This document shows, piece after piece, positions 1-11,049 of a stretch of DNA of 64,000 bases. Numbering within the stretch: position 1 is the first letter of the stretch; every line of letters begins with the position of its first letter. The notes beneath the pieces are model-generated. The model did not search any database and was not told the DNA's origin. It worked only from the letters and a program-made list of their open reading frames with translations. Origin of the DNA: Gonatopus flavifemur (taxonomy: Eukaryota > Arthropoda > Insecta > Hymenoptera > Dryinidae); assembly GCA_018340375.1 (NCBI GenBank), contig JAFFJZ010000004.1, positions 49,764,001 through 49,828,000 of the forward strand, in the 5' to 3' direction. The position numbers and the translations under genes are program-made.

Positions 1-955
1 CATATTGAACTCATTGTTGGTCGCATAACGGGAGCTCTTTGCGGGAGCTTCGGTGCTGTCTGGGCATCTATGTACTAATTTTCAGTACTCGATATTTCAA
101 TTCCATGAAACTTCATGATGTGTCATGAAGAAATCATCACACAGAATTTTGAAAATCAATGCAATAATTTGCAAGAATTTTCTGAATCTTTTACAATAAT
201 CCCGCAAACGAATTATTCAAAATTCTTTGTGAAATGTCATAGAATCCATATGAGAAAATCCGAAAGTCTATGAATATACAGGTTGACCGAAGTCGTATCC
301 CCAGATAGCACAACGCAGTCCCCAATGAACTCCCGTTATGTCCGCACAAAATGAATTTATTTTGAACTCATTTGGTGTTTCAGGCATTCTTCATGAATTC
401 ATTTGGTATGAGATGAATTCATCAGGCATTCATTTTTGGCGGACATAACGGGGACTGTTTAGGCACACTTATTCTGCTACATATGAATTCATCAGGTATA
501 CTTGTGCTATCTGGGTCGAATATATTTCAGGAACACATTCTGCATCCAAAATGCAACAACTTTCGTATTTGGAAACATTGTTTTGGAGGCTTAGTTTTTG
601 AGATATGGGCAGTTTTACATTTTTTTTTCTTTTTAATCAAAAGCATTCAAAGACCGTGTGCTACGTACTTGAACTTCATATCATTCACTAAGTTGGAAAA
701 AAACAGATCTCAAGAAAAAAACATTCCAACCCATACAACACAAGAGTCCCCGCAAAGAGCTCCCGTTATGCGACCAACAATGAGTTCAATATGAATCCAA
801 TGAATTGAAACTGAACTCTTGATGGACAACTAAATGTTCAGAGAGAACTCATATCGAGATTTCATAATGAATTCTCCGGGCATTCAATAGTTTTCCATTT
901 TGAATTCATTGAATTCATATTGAATTCATTATTGGTCGCATAACGGGGACTATTC
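1..955. repeat. Palindromic AT-rich repeat cluster entering the window
   Basis: Bases 1-45 are a perfect inverted copy of 749-793, so a terminal-inverted-repeat element starts at or before the window edge and closes near 793. The phrase CGCATAACGGGGACT recurs at about 933-947 and related wording (GGACATAACGGGGACTG) near 452-468. No coding potential is visible; the short reading frames here contain runs of GAATTC-like repeat words. The transposon class cannot be assigned. Confidence 0.6.
300..515. mobile_element. MITE with CCCAGATAGCACAA ends
   Basis: CCCAGATAGCACAA at 300-313 is matched by its reverse complement at 502-515, giving a 216-bp non-coding element nested inside the inverted repeat 1-793. 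The interior is built of GAATTCAT-like words in both orientations. Its ends resemble the CACACAGCACAG elements at 1345 and 5139, so they may be one family. Confidence 0.55.
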
Positions 956-1187
956 AAGAGGTCTTTGAGAAGTCTTCATAAATTCAAATTGATAATTTGT
1001 GCTGGCTGGGATAGATTCTTGATATTGGTTTTCCGATTATATATCAGTGCCGGGCCTAGCGAATACTATGTCTCTCTTTACGTCCATTCAAACATGCGGG
1101 TTAAGGAGATACGAGCGATGGTGTCGAACCTCTCTTTCTATCATATAGGTGTGTCCTGTTCTAACCAACGTGTGTTCGGTCGGTGAG

Positions 1188-1989
1188 CGCATGAAGCTGA
1201 AACTAGCGGCCAAAAGCTGGCAGCCGATTGATGTAATTTTTGATACAATCATTTTATCAAGTATTCAAGTAGCAAAATCGCTTGGTTGGAAGCAGAACGC
1301 AGGGCGTAGGGCAGGGACGTAGGATTGGGTACGCATGATACGTTCCCACACAGCACAGCCATATCCCAAATGAACTCCCAATCAGTTCCCGTATGTCAGT
1401 TCAGAAAGAATCCATAAAGAACTCTCCGAATTCTTCAAGAATTCTCATTGAATCCCAGGTATTCATATGGAACTCCTTCTGAACTATCATACGGGCACTC
1501 TTGAAGAACTCCACGATGAATTCATAAAGAATTCTTTATGAATCCATCGGGACCAGCGTGCTGTGTGGGTTAGGTTGTATGCATGGAATAATGTGCGCAT
1601 AGAACTCACACAGAAAATGCAGACAACTAACAGGAGTGTTCTTCATCATCTTTTTTCATGGTCAAATTGAGTTATGATTTTTAAACTGTGAATTTGTTCC
1701 AATCATAGTACTCTGTAACATACATTTCATGCGTTCTAAATTGTGAATCTCGAGTAAAAATTAATTTTACGATGATTTATGCATTCTCTGCATTTTGTGC
1801 GTATTCTACATATTTCATGCATAATCTGCGCATATTTAACGCATAATACTTATCGCGTGCACGCAGAATCCAACCATTATTGGAAGCTACTCAATCAATT
1901 CCTGATATGAAAAACATTCGGAGCAAGTTCCATGGAAAAATTGCAGCAATTGGCTGCTAACTTTTGGCTCTAGTTTCAGCGTCATGGTA
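1188..1989. mobile_element. Non-autonomous TIR element, CTGAAACTAG ends
   Basis: The left end (about 1188-1228, containing GCTGAAACTAGCGGCCAAAA) is mirrored at about 1950-1989. No transposase frame is inside. A second MITE (1345-1569) is nested in it. A diverged copy of the same end occurs near 39290-39330. Class unknown; the limits are approximate because the arms are degenerate. Confidence 0.5.
1345..1569. mobile_element. MITE with CCCACACAGCACAG ends, nested
   Basis: CCCACACAGCACAG at the left is mirrored by GTGCTGTGTGGG at the right. The interior repeats GAATTC-type words. It lies inside the TIR element 1188-1989. A shorter relative lies at 5139-5245. Non-coding. Confidence 0.6.
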
Positions 1990-2063
1990 AGCGCTGGTAT
2001 CAGTGGTATCCCCTTGAGAAAGGATCGAAAGGGAGGCAAACTGTTGCTCTTTTAATCCTTCAG

Positions 2064-2377
2064 TAAGAGGATACCAGACTTCTCAGCGGAGCAAGTTTTT
2101 TGGAAACAAAATACTCAAGACTAAATTCATAAAAAAATCTGAAATTCCCAGAGATGATTCTTTGAGACTGTATCTACGGCTGTACCGAACCCGAATTTCA
2201 AATTTCGAAACATTTTTTTTCAAAAATTTTTTCTCAAAAATGAAATTTGGGCGCTGTACAGACGTAGATACAGTCTCAAAGAATCATCTCTGAGAATTTC
2301 AGATTTTTTTATGAATTCAGTCTTGAGTATTTTATTGCGGAAAAACTTACTCCGATGGTGAATCAGGTATCCTCTTA
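2064..2377. repeat. Long imperfect palindrome with GAGGATACC ends
   Basis: TAAGAGGATACC at 2064 and GGTATCCTCTTA ending at 2377 bound two arms of about 140 bases. The arms share a segment reading GAGACTGTATCTACG in one arm and its complement in the other. It is probably a fold-back MITE. No coding sequence. Confidence 0.6.
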
Positions 2378-2390
2378 ACCTGCACGTTTG

Positions 2391-2520
<130 letters not shown>

Positions 2521-2693
2521 GTTAGATCTGGGAATTTTGTGCTGATTATTTATATCGAAATTTTCAACAAAAAAAGGCATTTTTCTGAAATTCTTTATAT
2601 TTTATGCCTTGTTGATGAAAAAAATATCAACTGAACCAATCGACCATCATATTACAAATTTGTCTTCAATTATACTTCATTCTATCCCGTACA

Positions 2694-2944
2694 CACTGAA
2701 AAAAAGGCTGGTGACAATTATCGAATATATTCTTAAATACGACCAATCAAATATTCGATAACATTGATCAAATATCCAAAAATATTTATAGAATAGTTGT
2801 TGACAGTTATTGAATATAATATATGTGTTCATAAACATCAAATATTTTATGAATTTTATTGATATTTGATCAATGTTATCGAATATTTGATTGGTCATAT
2901 TTGAGAATATATTTGATAACTGTTACCAATCCTTTCTTTCAGTG
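2694..2944. mobile_element. MITE, CACTGAAA family
   Basis: The element begins CACTGAAAAAAAGGCTGGT and ends with the inverted, diverged form CCTTTCTTTCAGTG. Its arms contain GACCAATCAAATATTCGATA and the complement. A second, interrupted copy is at 13478-13962. About 250 bp, non-coding. Confidence 0.65.
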
Positions 2945-4100
2945 CAGCACATCCACCGATCCCGGACACTTCTTCGTTGCCTCTACGTGGGATCTGCGTT
3001 CATCCACGTTGTATCCACGTTCACGTAGAGTCCACGACAATGCAACGTGGGTGTGCTGTTAGGGATGGTTTCGTGGGCTTCATCTTACAAAACAAACAAG
3101 AAGCATCCACATGAAAATTTTCATGCGATTCGCTTATAATGTTAATTGTAACAGTTTTAGCATAATAAATTCGTTTATAACAGTACTTATGAAAATTGGT
3201 CACATAGTTATAAACAATCATGTAAAGAAATTACATAAAAATCCTTATTCTTTTAATTTCGTTTATTTTTCAAGTTTAAGACAACAAACTTTTGTGAAAC
3301 TTTTTTTCAGAAAATTTGAAGTTTTAAATATATTTTCCGAAGTATTTAGAAAAATTTGATTGCGTGATTCAGAAATACTTGAACTCGATCTCAGCGCCAT
3401 CTGTCGTCACCATCGGATGGAAGGGAAGTAAATACAAATTCATTTATTCCAAAGGTTTCAATTTCTCGAAAAATAACCCTCAGCAGTTTTCGCAGAAATT
3501 ATTGAGAGATTTTATTTCAACAGCGTTAAACAGATTTTCACTGGCATCTTGTCAGTCTGATTTTTGAAGGAAAAAATTATTATTCCTTGAAAAAGATTTG
3601 GTATATATTTTTCTTACTGATATAAATCATTCACAAATCCGTAAAAAGTATCCTGAACATGTCTGAATAGGAAACAAGTTTGTATGGCTTGTGATTTTTG
3701 AATAATGAAATATCAAACAAGATCTAAAAATTCAATAACTGAGATAATTTGTCAAAACCGAGCGCAAGCTTGGAGCTCAGCACCACACTGAAAAATCAAC
3801 TTTAATAAATGTATATAACGTAAGTAAAAAGTTTGAATGGTGTGCCTGAACATTTTTTTGCTCATGTTTTTTTAACGAAATATGACACTTTCCGTGGAAA
3901 TGCCCACATACAACATTCTAATGTTACAAGGGTATATTCCTAATCTTTTATGTATTAATATTGAAATTTCCAATTCCTAAATTGTAAAATATATATTACG
4001 TCGTTTCAAAAAACACTTTTTTCTTCAAAATCATTGTCTCACCCCCTCCCCCTCCTGCCCCAAAAGTTTTCTTTTGGTATGAAATGAAAGGCTCAAACAG
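2945..4100. other. AT-rich DNA, no gene recognised
   Basis: Only short frames without recognisable motifs are present. A frame at 3364-3567 (67 codons) follows the phrase GCGCCATCTGTCGTCACC, but it matches no family I know and has no splice or start context that would support it. Confidence 0.4.
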
Positions 4101-4291
4101 CAGGGCATAATTATGAAGGGTGAGTTCTAACCAAAAAGTTGGTTCTACAAGAAAACGGTTAGTTCTAAAACGTAAAAACGAACAGTATATATAATTTTGA
4201 AAATTTCCCCACTCCAGTTCCTTTTTTTCTTCTCAAATATTGAGGATCCAATGTTCCTGTTAATTTTAAATTTCGCTTATATTATGCCCTG
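4101..4291. mobile_element. hAT-like MITE, CAGGGCATAAT ends
   Basis: CAGGGCATAAT at 4101 is matched by ATTATGCCCTG ending at 4291. The flanking octamers TCAAACAG and CCAAAAAG agree at 6 of 8 positions, compatible with a decayed 8-bp target duplication. CAGGG-type ends plus 8-bp duplications are typical of hAT elements; the class assignment is inference. About 191 bp, no coding sequence. Confidence 0.5.
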
Positions 4292-4591
4292 CCAAAAAGC
4301 CGGATCGAATGCGATGAAGTTTAGAGGTCGCGCATCTACTTCAAAGTTCTAATTTTCATGCTTCATCTGTACCAGTCTATCTAGGACTCAGTGAATTAGT
4401 AAAAATTACCCAGCTAAACAAAGCTGATGAATAACTGGTCAATTATTACTCAATGAGATTGGCTGGGATTGGTCAATGATTGCCCATTTCTATGTCCGCA
4501 TTAGTTCATAATTAATGAATTTCTATGGGCTATTGGATTTCCCGATTACATGTGATCGGGTTTGTCCTGCAAGACAATATAGCTATATAAG

Positions 4592-4757
4592 CAGAGCTGC
4601 CAGATGGGCATTGCCGTTGAGGGGAAGTGTACCCCCTCCATCATTCATATACATACTCACACATTTATATACTCCGAAACACATGTGTAACTTATATATG
4701 TGGAACGATAGTGGGGGTACACTTCCTCTCAACAGCAATGCCCATCTGGCAGCTCTG
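4592..4757. mobile_element. 166-bp palindromic MITE
   Basis: The left arm begins CAGAGCTGCCAGATGGGCAT and continues about 45 bases to the GTACCCCC stretch. The right arm ends with the complement at 4757. The central 70 bases are TATA-rich. No target duplication could be fixed. Confidence 0.75.
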
Positions 4758-4804
4758 GATTGAAGATTGAACAACAACTTATTATGTATTGATATACTGT
4801 AAAG

Positions 4805-4967
4805 CCCTGGTGAAAATGACAACGTGCGTAAAGCGTGCATAACCGCCAATTCATTCTTCTCGAATTATCTATCTTTTTCTGACCGTCTATTTGAAGAAAG
4901 ATGAAGAACTTGGCGAGAGTGAATTGGTGGCCATGCACGCTTCATGCACACTGTTTTTTCACCAGGG
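4805..4967. mobile_element. MITE with CCCTGGTGAAAA ends
   Basis: It begins CCCTGGTGAAAATG at 4805 and ends TTTTCACCAGGG at 4967. Subterminal CGTGCGTAAAGCGTGCAT-like words recur inverted near the right end. The same terminal sequence bounds the 38615-39115 element, and CCCTGGTT variants bound AT-rich repeats at 22390, 32224 and 34689. This is a large local family of unknown transposase. Confidence 0.65.
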
Positions 4968-5096
4968 AGGGTGAATCACTTTGAAATACCCGTTTTCTCA
5001 CCCGTTTATTGTTCACAAAATTTTCATGTAGTGATGCAGTCTTTTTTCTGAAATAAAAATCATACAAGATTATGTGTGAATCGCATATAACAGCAT

Positions 5097-5449
5097 GTAG
5101 GGTGTTATAGATCCGAATGCCATATGCCCGAATGGTCACCCACACAGCACAGTAGTTCAGAAAGAGTTCATGAAGAGTTCAATTGGGGTTCGAAGAATTC
5201 ATTTTGTATTCTCGAGAATTCTTCTTGGACATCTGTGCTGTGTGGCATCTTCCCGAATTATAAATTATAAATCGTGGTTTAAATCAGCTACTGGGTCTTT
5301 TGATACGATAGAAAAACCCTATTAATGGTTTATCAACGCTTTTGAATCGTATAAGACATCCGCCAGTTGATTTATATTATAATTTATAATCCATCATTCG
5401 GGCATATGACCATTCGGGCCAGCGGACATTCGGGGCTATGACATCCTAC
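5097..5449. mobile_element. Palindromic element with a nested MITE in one arm
   Basis: GTAGGGTGTTATAG at 5097 mirrors CTATGACATCCTAC ending 5449. Both arms contain CATATGCCCGAATGGTCA-type sequence followed by an ATTATAAATTATAAATC stretch. The left arm is longer because the MITE 5139-5245 sits inside it. Confidence 0.55.
5139..5245. mobile_element. MITE with CACACAGCACAG ends, nested
   Basis: CCCACACAGCACAG at 5139 and CTGTGCTGTGTGG ending at 5245 bound about 107 bases of GAATTC-rich interior. It interrupts the left arm of the palindrome 5097-5449, so it is the younger insertion. Confidence 0.65.
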
Positions 5450-5844
5450 CACAGCATATAATTGTCTGCAATTTACTTTATTGCTAATTTGAATAAAAAT
5501 CTTGATCAAATCCCACACTTTTCGATTACAATATTGTTCAATCAGTTCATTCAGTCCCAGAGATTTATACTTTTATGCGCCGAGGTTGGAATTCAAACCG
5601 AAATTGGGTTATGAATAACCTCAATTCATCGCGGCAATCTTATCATTATTACGACGAAGAATCGATTAACCGCTACACTTTTTTGGAATGAACAATGAAT
5701 CATTAATAATGCTGCCTTTTTAATATGACATGGAGAATGCAGCTTTTCACATTACCATAGGAAATGGATGATATTTTACATTTTCAGATTTTCAATTATC
5801 GACGTATGTTGAATGATCAATTTTTTGTCAATTCTATGGGCCAA

Positions 5845-6400
5845 CGGGGCAGTTGTTTGTAGGATTGAATCCATCGACAATTCTACCTTGTAGGATCCGT
5901 TGGTTGTAGAATTGAACCAATCGACAATTCTAACTTGTAGGATCCGTTGGTTGTAGGACTGAACCTCGCGACATTTTTCACTTGTAGGATCCGTTCGTTG
6001 TAGGACTGAACCTCGCGACATTTCTACTTGTAGGATCTACTGGTTGTAGAATTAAACCAATCGACAATTCTAACTTGTAGGATCTTGCAGTTGTAGAAAC
6101 GAGCTCTGCGTTCATCAAAAATATTTCAACCTGCAGGATCCGTTGGTTGTAGGTTTGAACTGCGCGACATTTGTCACTTGTAGGATCAAACAGTTGTAGA
6201 ATCTACTGGTTGTAGAAATGCACCAATCGACAATTTCAACTTGTAGGATCGAACAGTTGTAGAATTAACTGGTTGTAGGATTGAACCAATCGACAATTTT
6301 AACTTGTAGGATGAACCAGTTGTAGGATAATCAGGTTGTAGGATTGAGCCACGTCACATAATGGTTGTAGGATCGGTAAGTTGTAGGATTGAAACTCGTA
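5845..6400. repeat. TGTAGGATC minisatellite, period near 60 bp
   Basis: About nine degenerate units follow the plan TTGTAGGATCCGTTGGTTGT, then AGRATTGAAC, then CAATCGACAATTCTAAC. A shorter subrepeat built on TTGTAGGA appears two to three times per unit. A frame through part of it encodes repeats only. No gene. Confidence 0.85.
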
Positions 6401-6759
6401 GGACTGCAGGCCTCTCGAATTCTCTTGAGCTGTTGTATTGATATTATTTTCACGTGCACGGGAGAAATGATGTGGTTGATATTTTGATAGCTAAAAATTA
6501 GCTCATTCTGAAGGGGAAAAGTGGTATAAAATGATGTAGTTGGAAAGAAAGATCAAGGAAATTTTGTGCATCCTGTACATATGACCTTAAAAGTAGCAAA
6601 AAATGCATTTTTCGAGTAAATGTCCTTAAATATCTCAGAATCCTAACCTAATGGCCCAATTCTGAAGATATTATCACGACTTTTATACACTCGGAGAAAT
6701 CGCATAGTTGATTATTATGTATGTATGTATGTATGTATGTATGTATTATTCATTTCCAT

Positions 6760-6789
6760 GGCGCCTTCATTACAATGTTTGAAGGCGCC
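6760..6789 (-). other. 3' terminal hairpin of the LINE
   Basis: GGCGCCTTCA and TGAAGGCGCC form a perfect 10-bp stem with a 10-base loop, 15 bases from the (CATA)n tail. Several LINE clades use a 3' stem-loop as the template recognition site for their reverse transcriptase. That role here is inferred from position. Confidence 0.6.
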
Positions 6790-7326
6790 GTACAGACCAT
6801 TCCTTCTCCTCAACATCTGTATAAACCTTATATCTATCCTCATTCTACCCCGCCCCCTCTCCGTCCCTCTCATCTCTCTCCTTCCCGCCTCGCTACTCAA
6901 TCCTCGTCTCTCCGTAACTACCCCCCCCCCGGCTCTCCTTCCCTCTCGCTCTTTCACTCACTCACCATCTCTCTCTCACACATTCATTCACTTACTTCTA
7001 TAATCATACCCGTACATGTGCCTCATGTGACTCATGAGAGATTAGAACAGAAAAGGAAACAAAAACAAAACTCAAACACAGAACTCTTAAAGTAACCTTC
7101 ACTCCGTCTTCTACATCTTCTTAGAATAAAATCTTCTTAAACTTAAAAATCCCTGAACTTTTCTCCATATTACCGCACTACTTAAATGAAACACCTTTGT
7201 CACTTTACCCCCTATACTCCCACAAAAAGCAAAAACAAAACTTTTCCACCAAACGAAAATCACCACTTTTCTTTCACATTTCCTCCTTCCTGCGTCTTCC
7301 TCTTCTCCCTCCGATTCCTCCTTCCT

Positions 7327-8418
7327 TTACCCTTTTCCTTCTCCTGTGTACCCTCCTTCCCCTTTCCCCATCTTCCTTCTTATCCTTTCCTCCACCGTTA
7401 AATCCCTATCAATAAAAACTCCCCATCTCTCCAAAATGTCGTTTCTATCCCATATCTTTTCTAACACCCCTCCTTCCTGTATCCTTATCCACCTATCTTT
7501 TCCTTCTGCTCCAATCCTTCTCACCTCCCTTGTCTCTATCTTCACTCCCATCCTTTCCTCTAAGATTTCAATCAATCTCCCGTTATCCCTAATCTCCTTT
7601 GCCCCCCACCCTCTCACGATAATATTTTTCCTTCTCCACTGCCTATTCCTTCCTTCCCATTCTTCTTCTGGCTTCATCAATTCCCTATTCTTCTCCTTCC
7701 AGTCCTCCTCTTCCACGATTCTTCCTTCTTCCTGTTCCTCCGGCTTTGTCTCCCTTCCTCCTCTCTGCCCGTCTCCCTCTTCTTCGTTTTTCTCCACCAC
7801 TCGATCCGTCTTTCGCTGACGTTCCTTCTCGCCGCCTCTTCCGTCTTCCTCATTCCTCTTCCTCTGCCTCAATGCCGTTTCCTGCACTCCCTCCACTTCC
7901 ATCATCTCACTCCGCTCGCCCTCCTCCTCTTCTTCCTTCCTCATGCTACTCTCGTCTTCTGCCTCTACTTCTTTCCTTGCTTCCGGTAGATGGCACTCCT
8001 TCCCCTTATCCTCCAATCTCTCGACCGTCGCTCCTCTCGCTCCCTTCCTTACCAGCAGCTTTGCTGTCCCTTCCTTGTCGTCCTCACCGACATCTGTTGC
8101 CATGCTTGTTGGTTCCGTCACTGACGGCAGCACCTTCTCTACTCTTTTTCTCTTCCCTAACTCCAAATTCCTCCTTGAAAACTCCATCAACTCCTCCAGA
8201 ACTTTTATTTCCCTCTTTTCACACTCCGCTTCTATTTTTTCCTCCATCTTCTCCTCCCATTCTTCCTCTTTCTGTTTAATTTCCCTTTCTACCTCCTCTT
8301 CTACCATTCTCCTCATCTCCTCTCTCTCCATCCCACGTTGTCCACGCAGTTGGCACCCGGTCAGATTTCTTCTCCTGCTTCTTTCTCCTCTTCTTCCACT
8401 CCTACACTGTCTATCCAC
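7327..8418 (-). CDS. ORF1p-like RNA-binding protein of a LINE
   Basis: A 363-residue open frame. Residues about 30-250 are highly charged (Glu, Lys and Arg rich) and look like a long coiled coil. From about residue 261 (RRKNIIVRGW) to the end there is an RRM-like module finishing with WGVFIDRDLTVEERIRRK, the pattern seen at the end of insect LINE ORF1 proteins, where coiled-coil trimers bind element RNA. No ORF2 follows; downstream on this strand lie only the 3' UTR, hairpin and tail. The frame has no interruptions, suggesting recent activity or chance. The + strand frames over the same bases are pyrimidine-rich mirrors and not genes. Family recognition is by pattern, not by search. Confidence 0.65.
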   Translation of the reverse strand: MDRQCRSGRRGERSRRRNLTGCQLRGQRGMEREEMRRMVEEEVEREIKQKEEEWEEKMEEKIEAECEKREIKVLEELMEFSRRNLELGKRKRVEKVLPSVTEPTSMATDVGEDDKEGTAKLLVRKGARGATVERLEDKGKECHLPEARKEVEAEDESSMRKEEEEEGERSEMMEVEGVQETALRQRKRNEEDGRGGEKERQRKTDRVVEKNEEEGDGQRGGRETKPEEQEEGRIVEEEDWKEKNRELMKPEEEWEGRNRQWRRKNIIVRGWGAKEIRDNGRLIEILEERMGVKIETREVRRIGAEGKDRWIRIQEGGVLEKIWDRNDILERWGVFIDRDLTVEERIRRKMGKGEGGYTGEGKG

Positions 8419-8561
8419 TTATTTTTACCGTCCTGACCACTGCTTCACTTTCACCCACTGCTCTTTTTCTCACACCCTCACACTTCTTTTTCTTTTCCTC
8501 ATTCTCTTCAACACTCATTCTGCACCAGTCATTCACCCGCCGCCATCTCACCGGAAGTCCC

Positions 8562-8780
8562 GACAGCTAGGAAATATAGTACCCCTAAATACAAAATCCA
8601 GTTGCGGTAGATAAATCTTATTTGTCACAGCTAAATAATTCATTTCCATTAACTAAACTTTTTTATTTGTTACAAATACAAAAATTTAGTCGCGGTAAAT
8701 AAAATATTTAGCTGTGACAAAGAAAAATTATTTACCGCAACTGACTTTTTTATTTAGGGTGACTATATTTCTTAGCTGTC
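8562..8780. mobile_element. 219-bp palindromic MITE
   Basis: GACAGCTAGGAAATATAGT at 8562 is mirrored by CTATATTTCTTAGCTGTC ending 8780, and the arms continue inward through AGTTGCGGTA and TTTGTCACAGCTAAAT. Non-coding. It directly abuts the 5' end of the LINE 6717-8555. Confidence 0.7.
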
Positions 8781-9155
8781 TAATATTCATTTATGCGATT
8801 TCTCTCAGTGTACGTGGAAATCATGATTCTTGTTATTGCTTTTATAAATATGCAGCAATTACCACTAAATATCCACTAGAAGTGTCCAAGACCCTTGAAG
8901 AAATGAAAATGATTGAATGAACAATGACTTATATTTTGATACTGGAATTTCGCCAGAATTTATACTGGAAATACTGGATATATACTGGAATTTTGGACTG
9001 CAAAGTCAGTAGACACCCTGTAGAGGAACTTCTTCGAACTCTTCCCCGGAACCATTTTTTTTTTATTGCAATCGGACAAGTCCTTTTTTTTTTAAATTTT
9101 TTTCTGAAAAAATGGGCGATGTCGGAGAAAATTTTCTCCGTTGTATACATATATA

Positions 9156-10988
9156 CAGGGTGTCCCATTTTAATCTGTCACTTAGAATATCTCGAAAACG
9201 AATAGATTCAGAAGAAAATGTTCCGGGAAAAAAATGTAAGAATCTGAGGGGGACATCCGATGGTGAACTTGGCTTTGACCTCAGATCCCACTTTCAAGGT
9301 CATTTTGAGGTCAACTCATGTTTTTGAAATGGAATCCCCTATTTTTTACTACCGGTTCAGATTATACGCTAAAAACCAAGGAACTTTTGTCTCAAACGTC
9401 TTTTCGAAATCCCCATAGATGGCACTCTAATTGATGGGAAAATGAGGATTCTCAAACCCTCGGATTGTATTCTGTCTAACATAATGCTCAACTGTTGAGT
9501 GTTTTTCATCTCCCAGAAATTGTCGTCGGTTGTGTTTTGTTTTGGTTTCGTTCTTGGAAATTGTTATTGTTTTGATTCACGTGTGAATACCTTCGAAATT
9601 TAGCATTCCCAAACTGCTCAGTTCTCTGTTATCATGTGGAGGAAACACATTCCTAAATATCATGTCTGATTACGCGCCAAACGATATTGTTGACGTTTTG
9701 TTGTGTCTTGGTGAAGCGCGGGGAAATTATGTTGAAGCTGTGAGAACGTTTCAACGTCGTTTTCCGAGTCGGAGGTGCCCAAATCGCATTACGATCCGAT
9801 TTCTTGAACAACGTGCTCTTCAAGGTCTCCTCAAACGACAGAGGAACAAGAAAGTTTATGCGGATGACAATAATCCTGATGTGAGATCGCTGGCTGTGCT
9901 GGCATTGATTCATATTAATCCCCATATCAGTCTTCGGGATATTGAGGAAATGACCGGGATTCCTCGATCCACACCTCAGCGTATCTTGAAATCGTCGGAT
10001 TATCATCCGTACCATATCACTTTGGTGCAATCTCTAACAGCTGAGGATTTCATAACAGAATTGAACTTCTGCATTTGGACCCAACGGAGAATTGAAGAAG
10101 ATCCTACTTCCTCTCATCACGTTATGTTCTCTGATGAGGCAATATTTCACAATGTTGGAATTCTCAATGTGCAAAATTGCCATTATTGGAGTGCTCAGAA
10201 TCCTGACTGGGTCCGTACAATCAATCATCAACACCGTTGGAGTGTGAACGTTCGGTGCGGAATTGTAGATTCCAGGATCATAGGGCCGTATTTTTTTTAA
10301 GGAAACGTGACTGGCGCAGAGTATCTTCGTTTTTTCTTGTGGGGTTACATAAAAAATGTTGTATTCCGTGAACCTCCAACAACACGCGATGACATGAAAG
10401 ATCGAATAAGAAGAGCATTTTTTTCAAGAAACTCTCATAAAAGAATTGCGCTTTGTCAAAGGCAAAACGGCGCTTATTTTGAACATCTTTTGAATGCCTA
10501 ATGCGTCCCCGAAGATACACCTCCAGTTCAGACAATCGGCCCTTTTCAGGGCCACAATGATGTGTGAAGCCGATCGCGCAACCTCCTCGTGGTGCACATT
10601 GGGTAACGCTGATGCCGATGGCAATTTCCGGAAGATGAGAAACACTCAAGAGTTGAGGATTATGTTAGACAGAATACAATCCGAGGGTTTGAGAATTCTC
10701 ATTTTCTCATCAATTAGAGCGCCATCTATGGGGATTTCAAGAAAACGTTTGAGACAAAAGTTCCTTGGTTTCTAGCGTAGAATCTCAACCGGTAGTGAAA
10801 AGTAGGAGATTCCATTTAAAAAACATGAGTTGACCTCAAAATGACCTTGAAAGTGAGATTTGAGGTCAAAGCCAAGTTCACCATCGGATGTCCCCCTCAG
10901 ATTCTTACATTTTTTTCCTGGAACATTTCCTTCTGAATCTATTCGTTTTCGAGATATTCTAAGTGACAGATTAAAATGGGACACCCTG
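9156..10988 (+). mobile_element. DUF4817-type Tc1/mariner element, copy 1 (internally deleted)
   Basis: The element runs from CAGGGTGTCCCATTTTAATC at 9156 to the complement ending 10988, with TA on both sides. The inverted repeats are very long: 9156-9529 pairs with about 10614-10988. It holds a transposase pseudogene and lies inside the Helitron-like repeat. A longer sister copy in opposite orientation is at 57427-59495. Confidence 0.85.
9662..10501 (+). pseudogene. DUF4817-type transposase, nonsense codon and deletions
   Basis: The first part (9662-10300) encodes 212 residues: an N-terminal helix-turn-helix region (SDYAPNDIVDVLLCLGEAR), a second HTH (ISLRDIEEMTGIPRST) and the first catalytic Asp in MFSDEAIFHNVG. 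The frame stops at TAA (10298-10300) after GPYFF; copy 2 has GAA at the equivalent codon. The same frame resumes (TGAEYLRFF) to 10501. Compared with copy 2 it lacks about 180 bases carrying the second catalytic Asp (FQQDEAPPHY) and part of the third-Asp motif, plus a short stretch near 10422. It cannot be active. Confidence 0.85.
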
Positions 10989-11049
10989 TATGTATACGTC
11001 ATTTTCTCCGCAGTCTTTGAATATTCGTTATCTTGGCTCGGATCGAAGA

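Larger units (their letters stand above)
6717..8555 (-). mobile_element. ORF1-only non-LTR retrotransposon (HAL1-like)
   Basis: Read on the minus strand, the element starts near 8555 with GGGACTTCCGGTGAGATGGC, a plausible full-length 5' end. It then carries one open ORF1 (8418-7327), about 570 bases of 3' UTR, a perfect 10-bp hairpin (6789-6760) and a (CATA)n tail at 6745-6717. No endonuclease or reverse transcriptase is present. An ORF1-only element with both ends intact recalls mammalian HAL1 (half-L1) and would need another LINE's enzyme to move. It could also be an internally deleted copy. Confidence 0.6.
6688..8810. mobile_element. TIR element invaded by a LINE and a MITE
   Basis: CACTCGGAGAAATCGCATA at 6688 is inverted at 8792-8810 (TATGCGATTTCTCTCAGTG). 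Both ends are flanked by TA (6686-6687 and 8811-8812), a plausible target duplication. Nearly all of the interior is the later LINE insertion 6717-8555 and the palindromic MITE 8562-8780, so the original element was short. Class unknown. Confidence 0.5.

Noticed and set aside
7186..8614. Several + strand frames of 70-220 codons rich in Ser, Pro and Leu
   Set aside because: They are antisense to the LINE ORF1 on the minus strand and reflect its purine bias.
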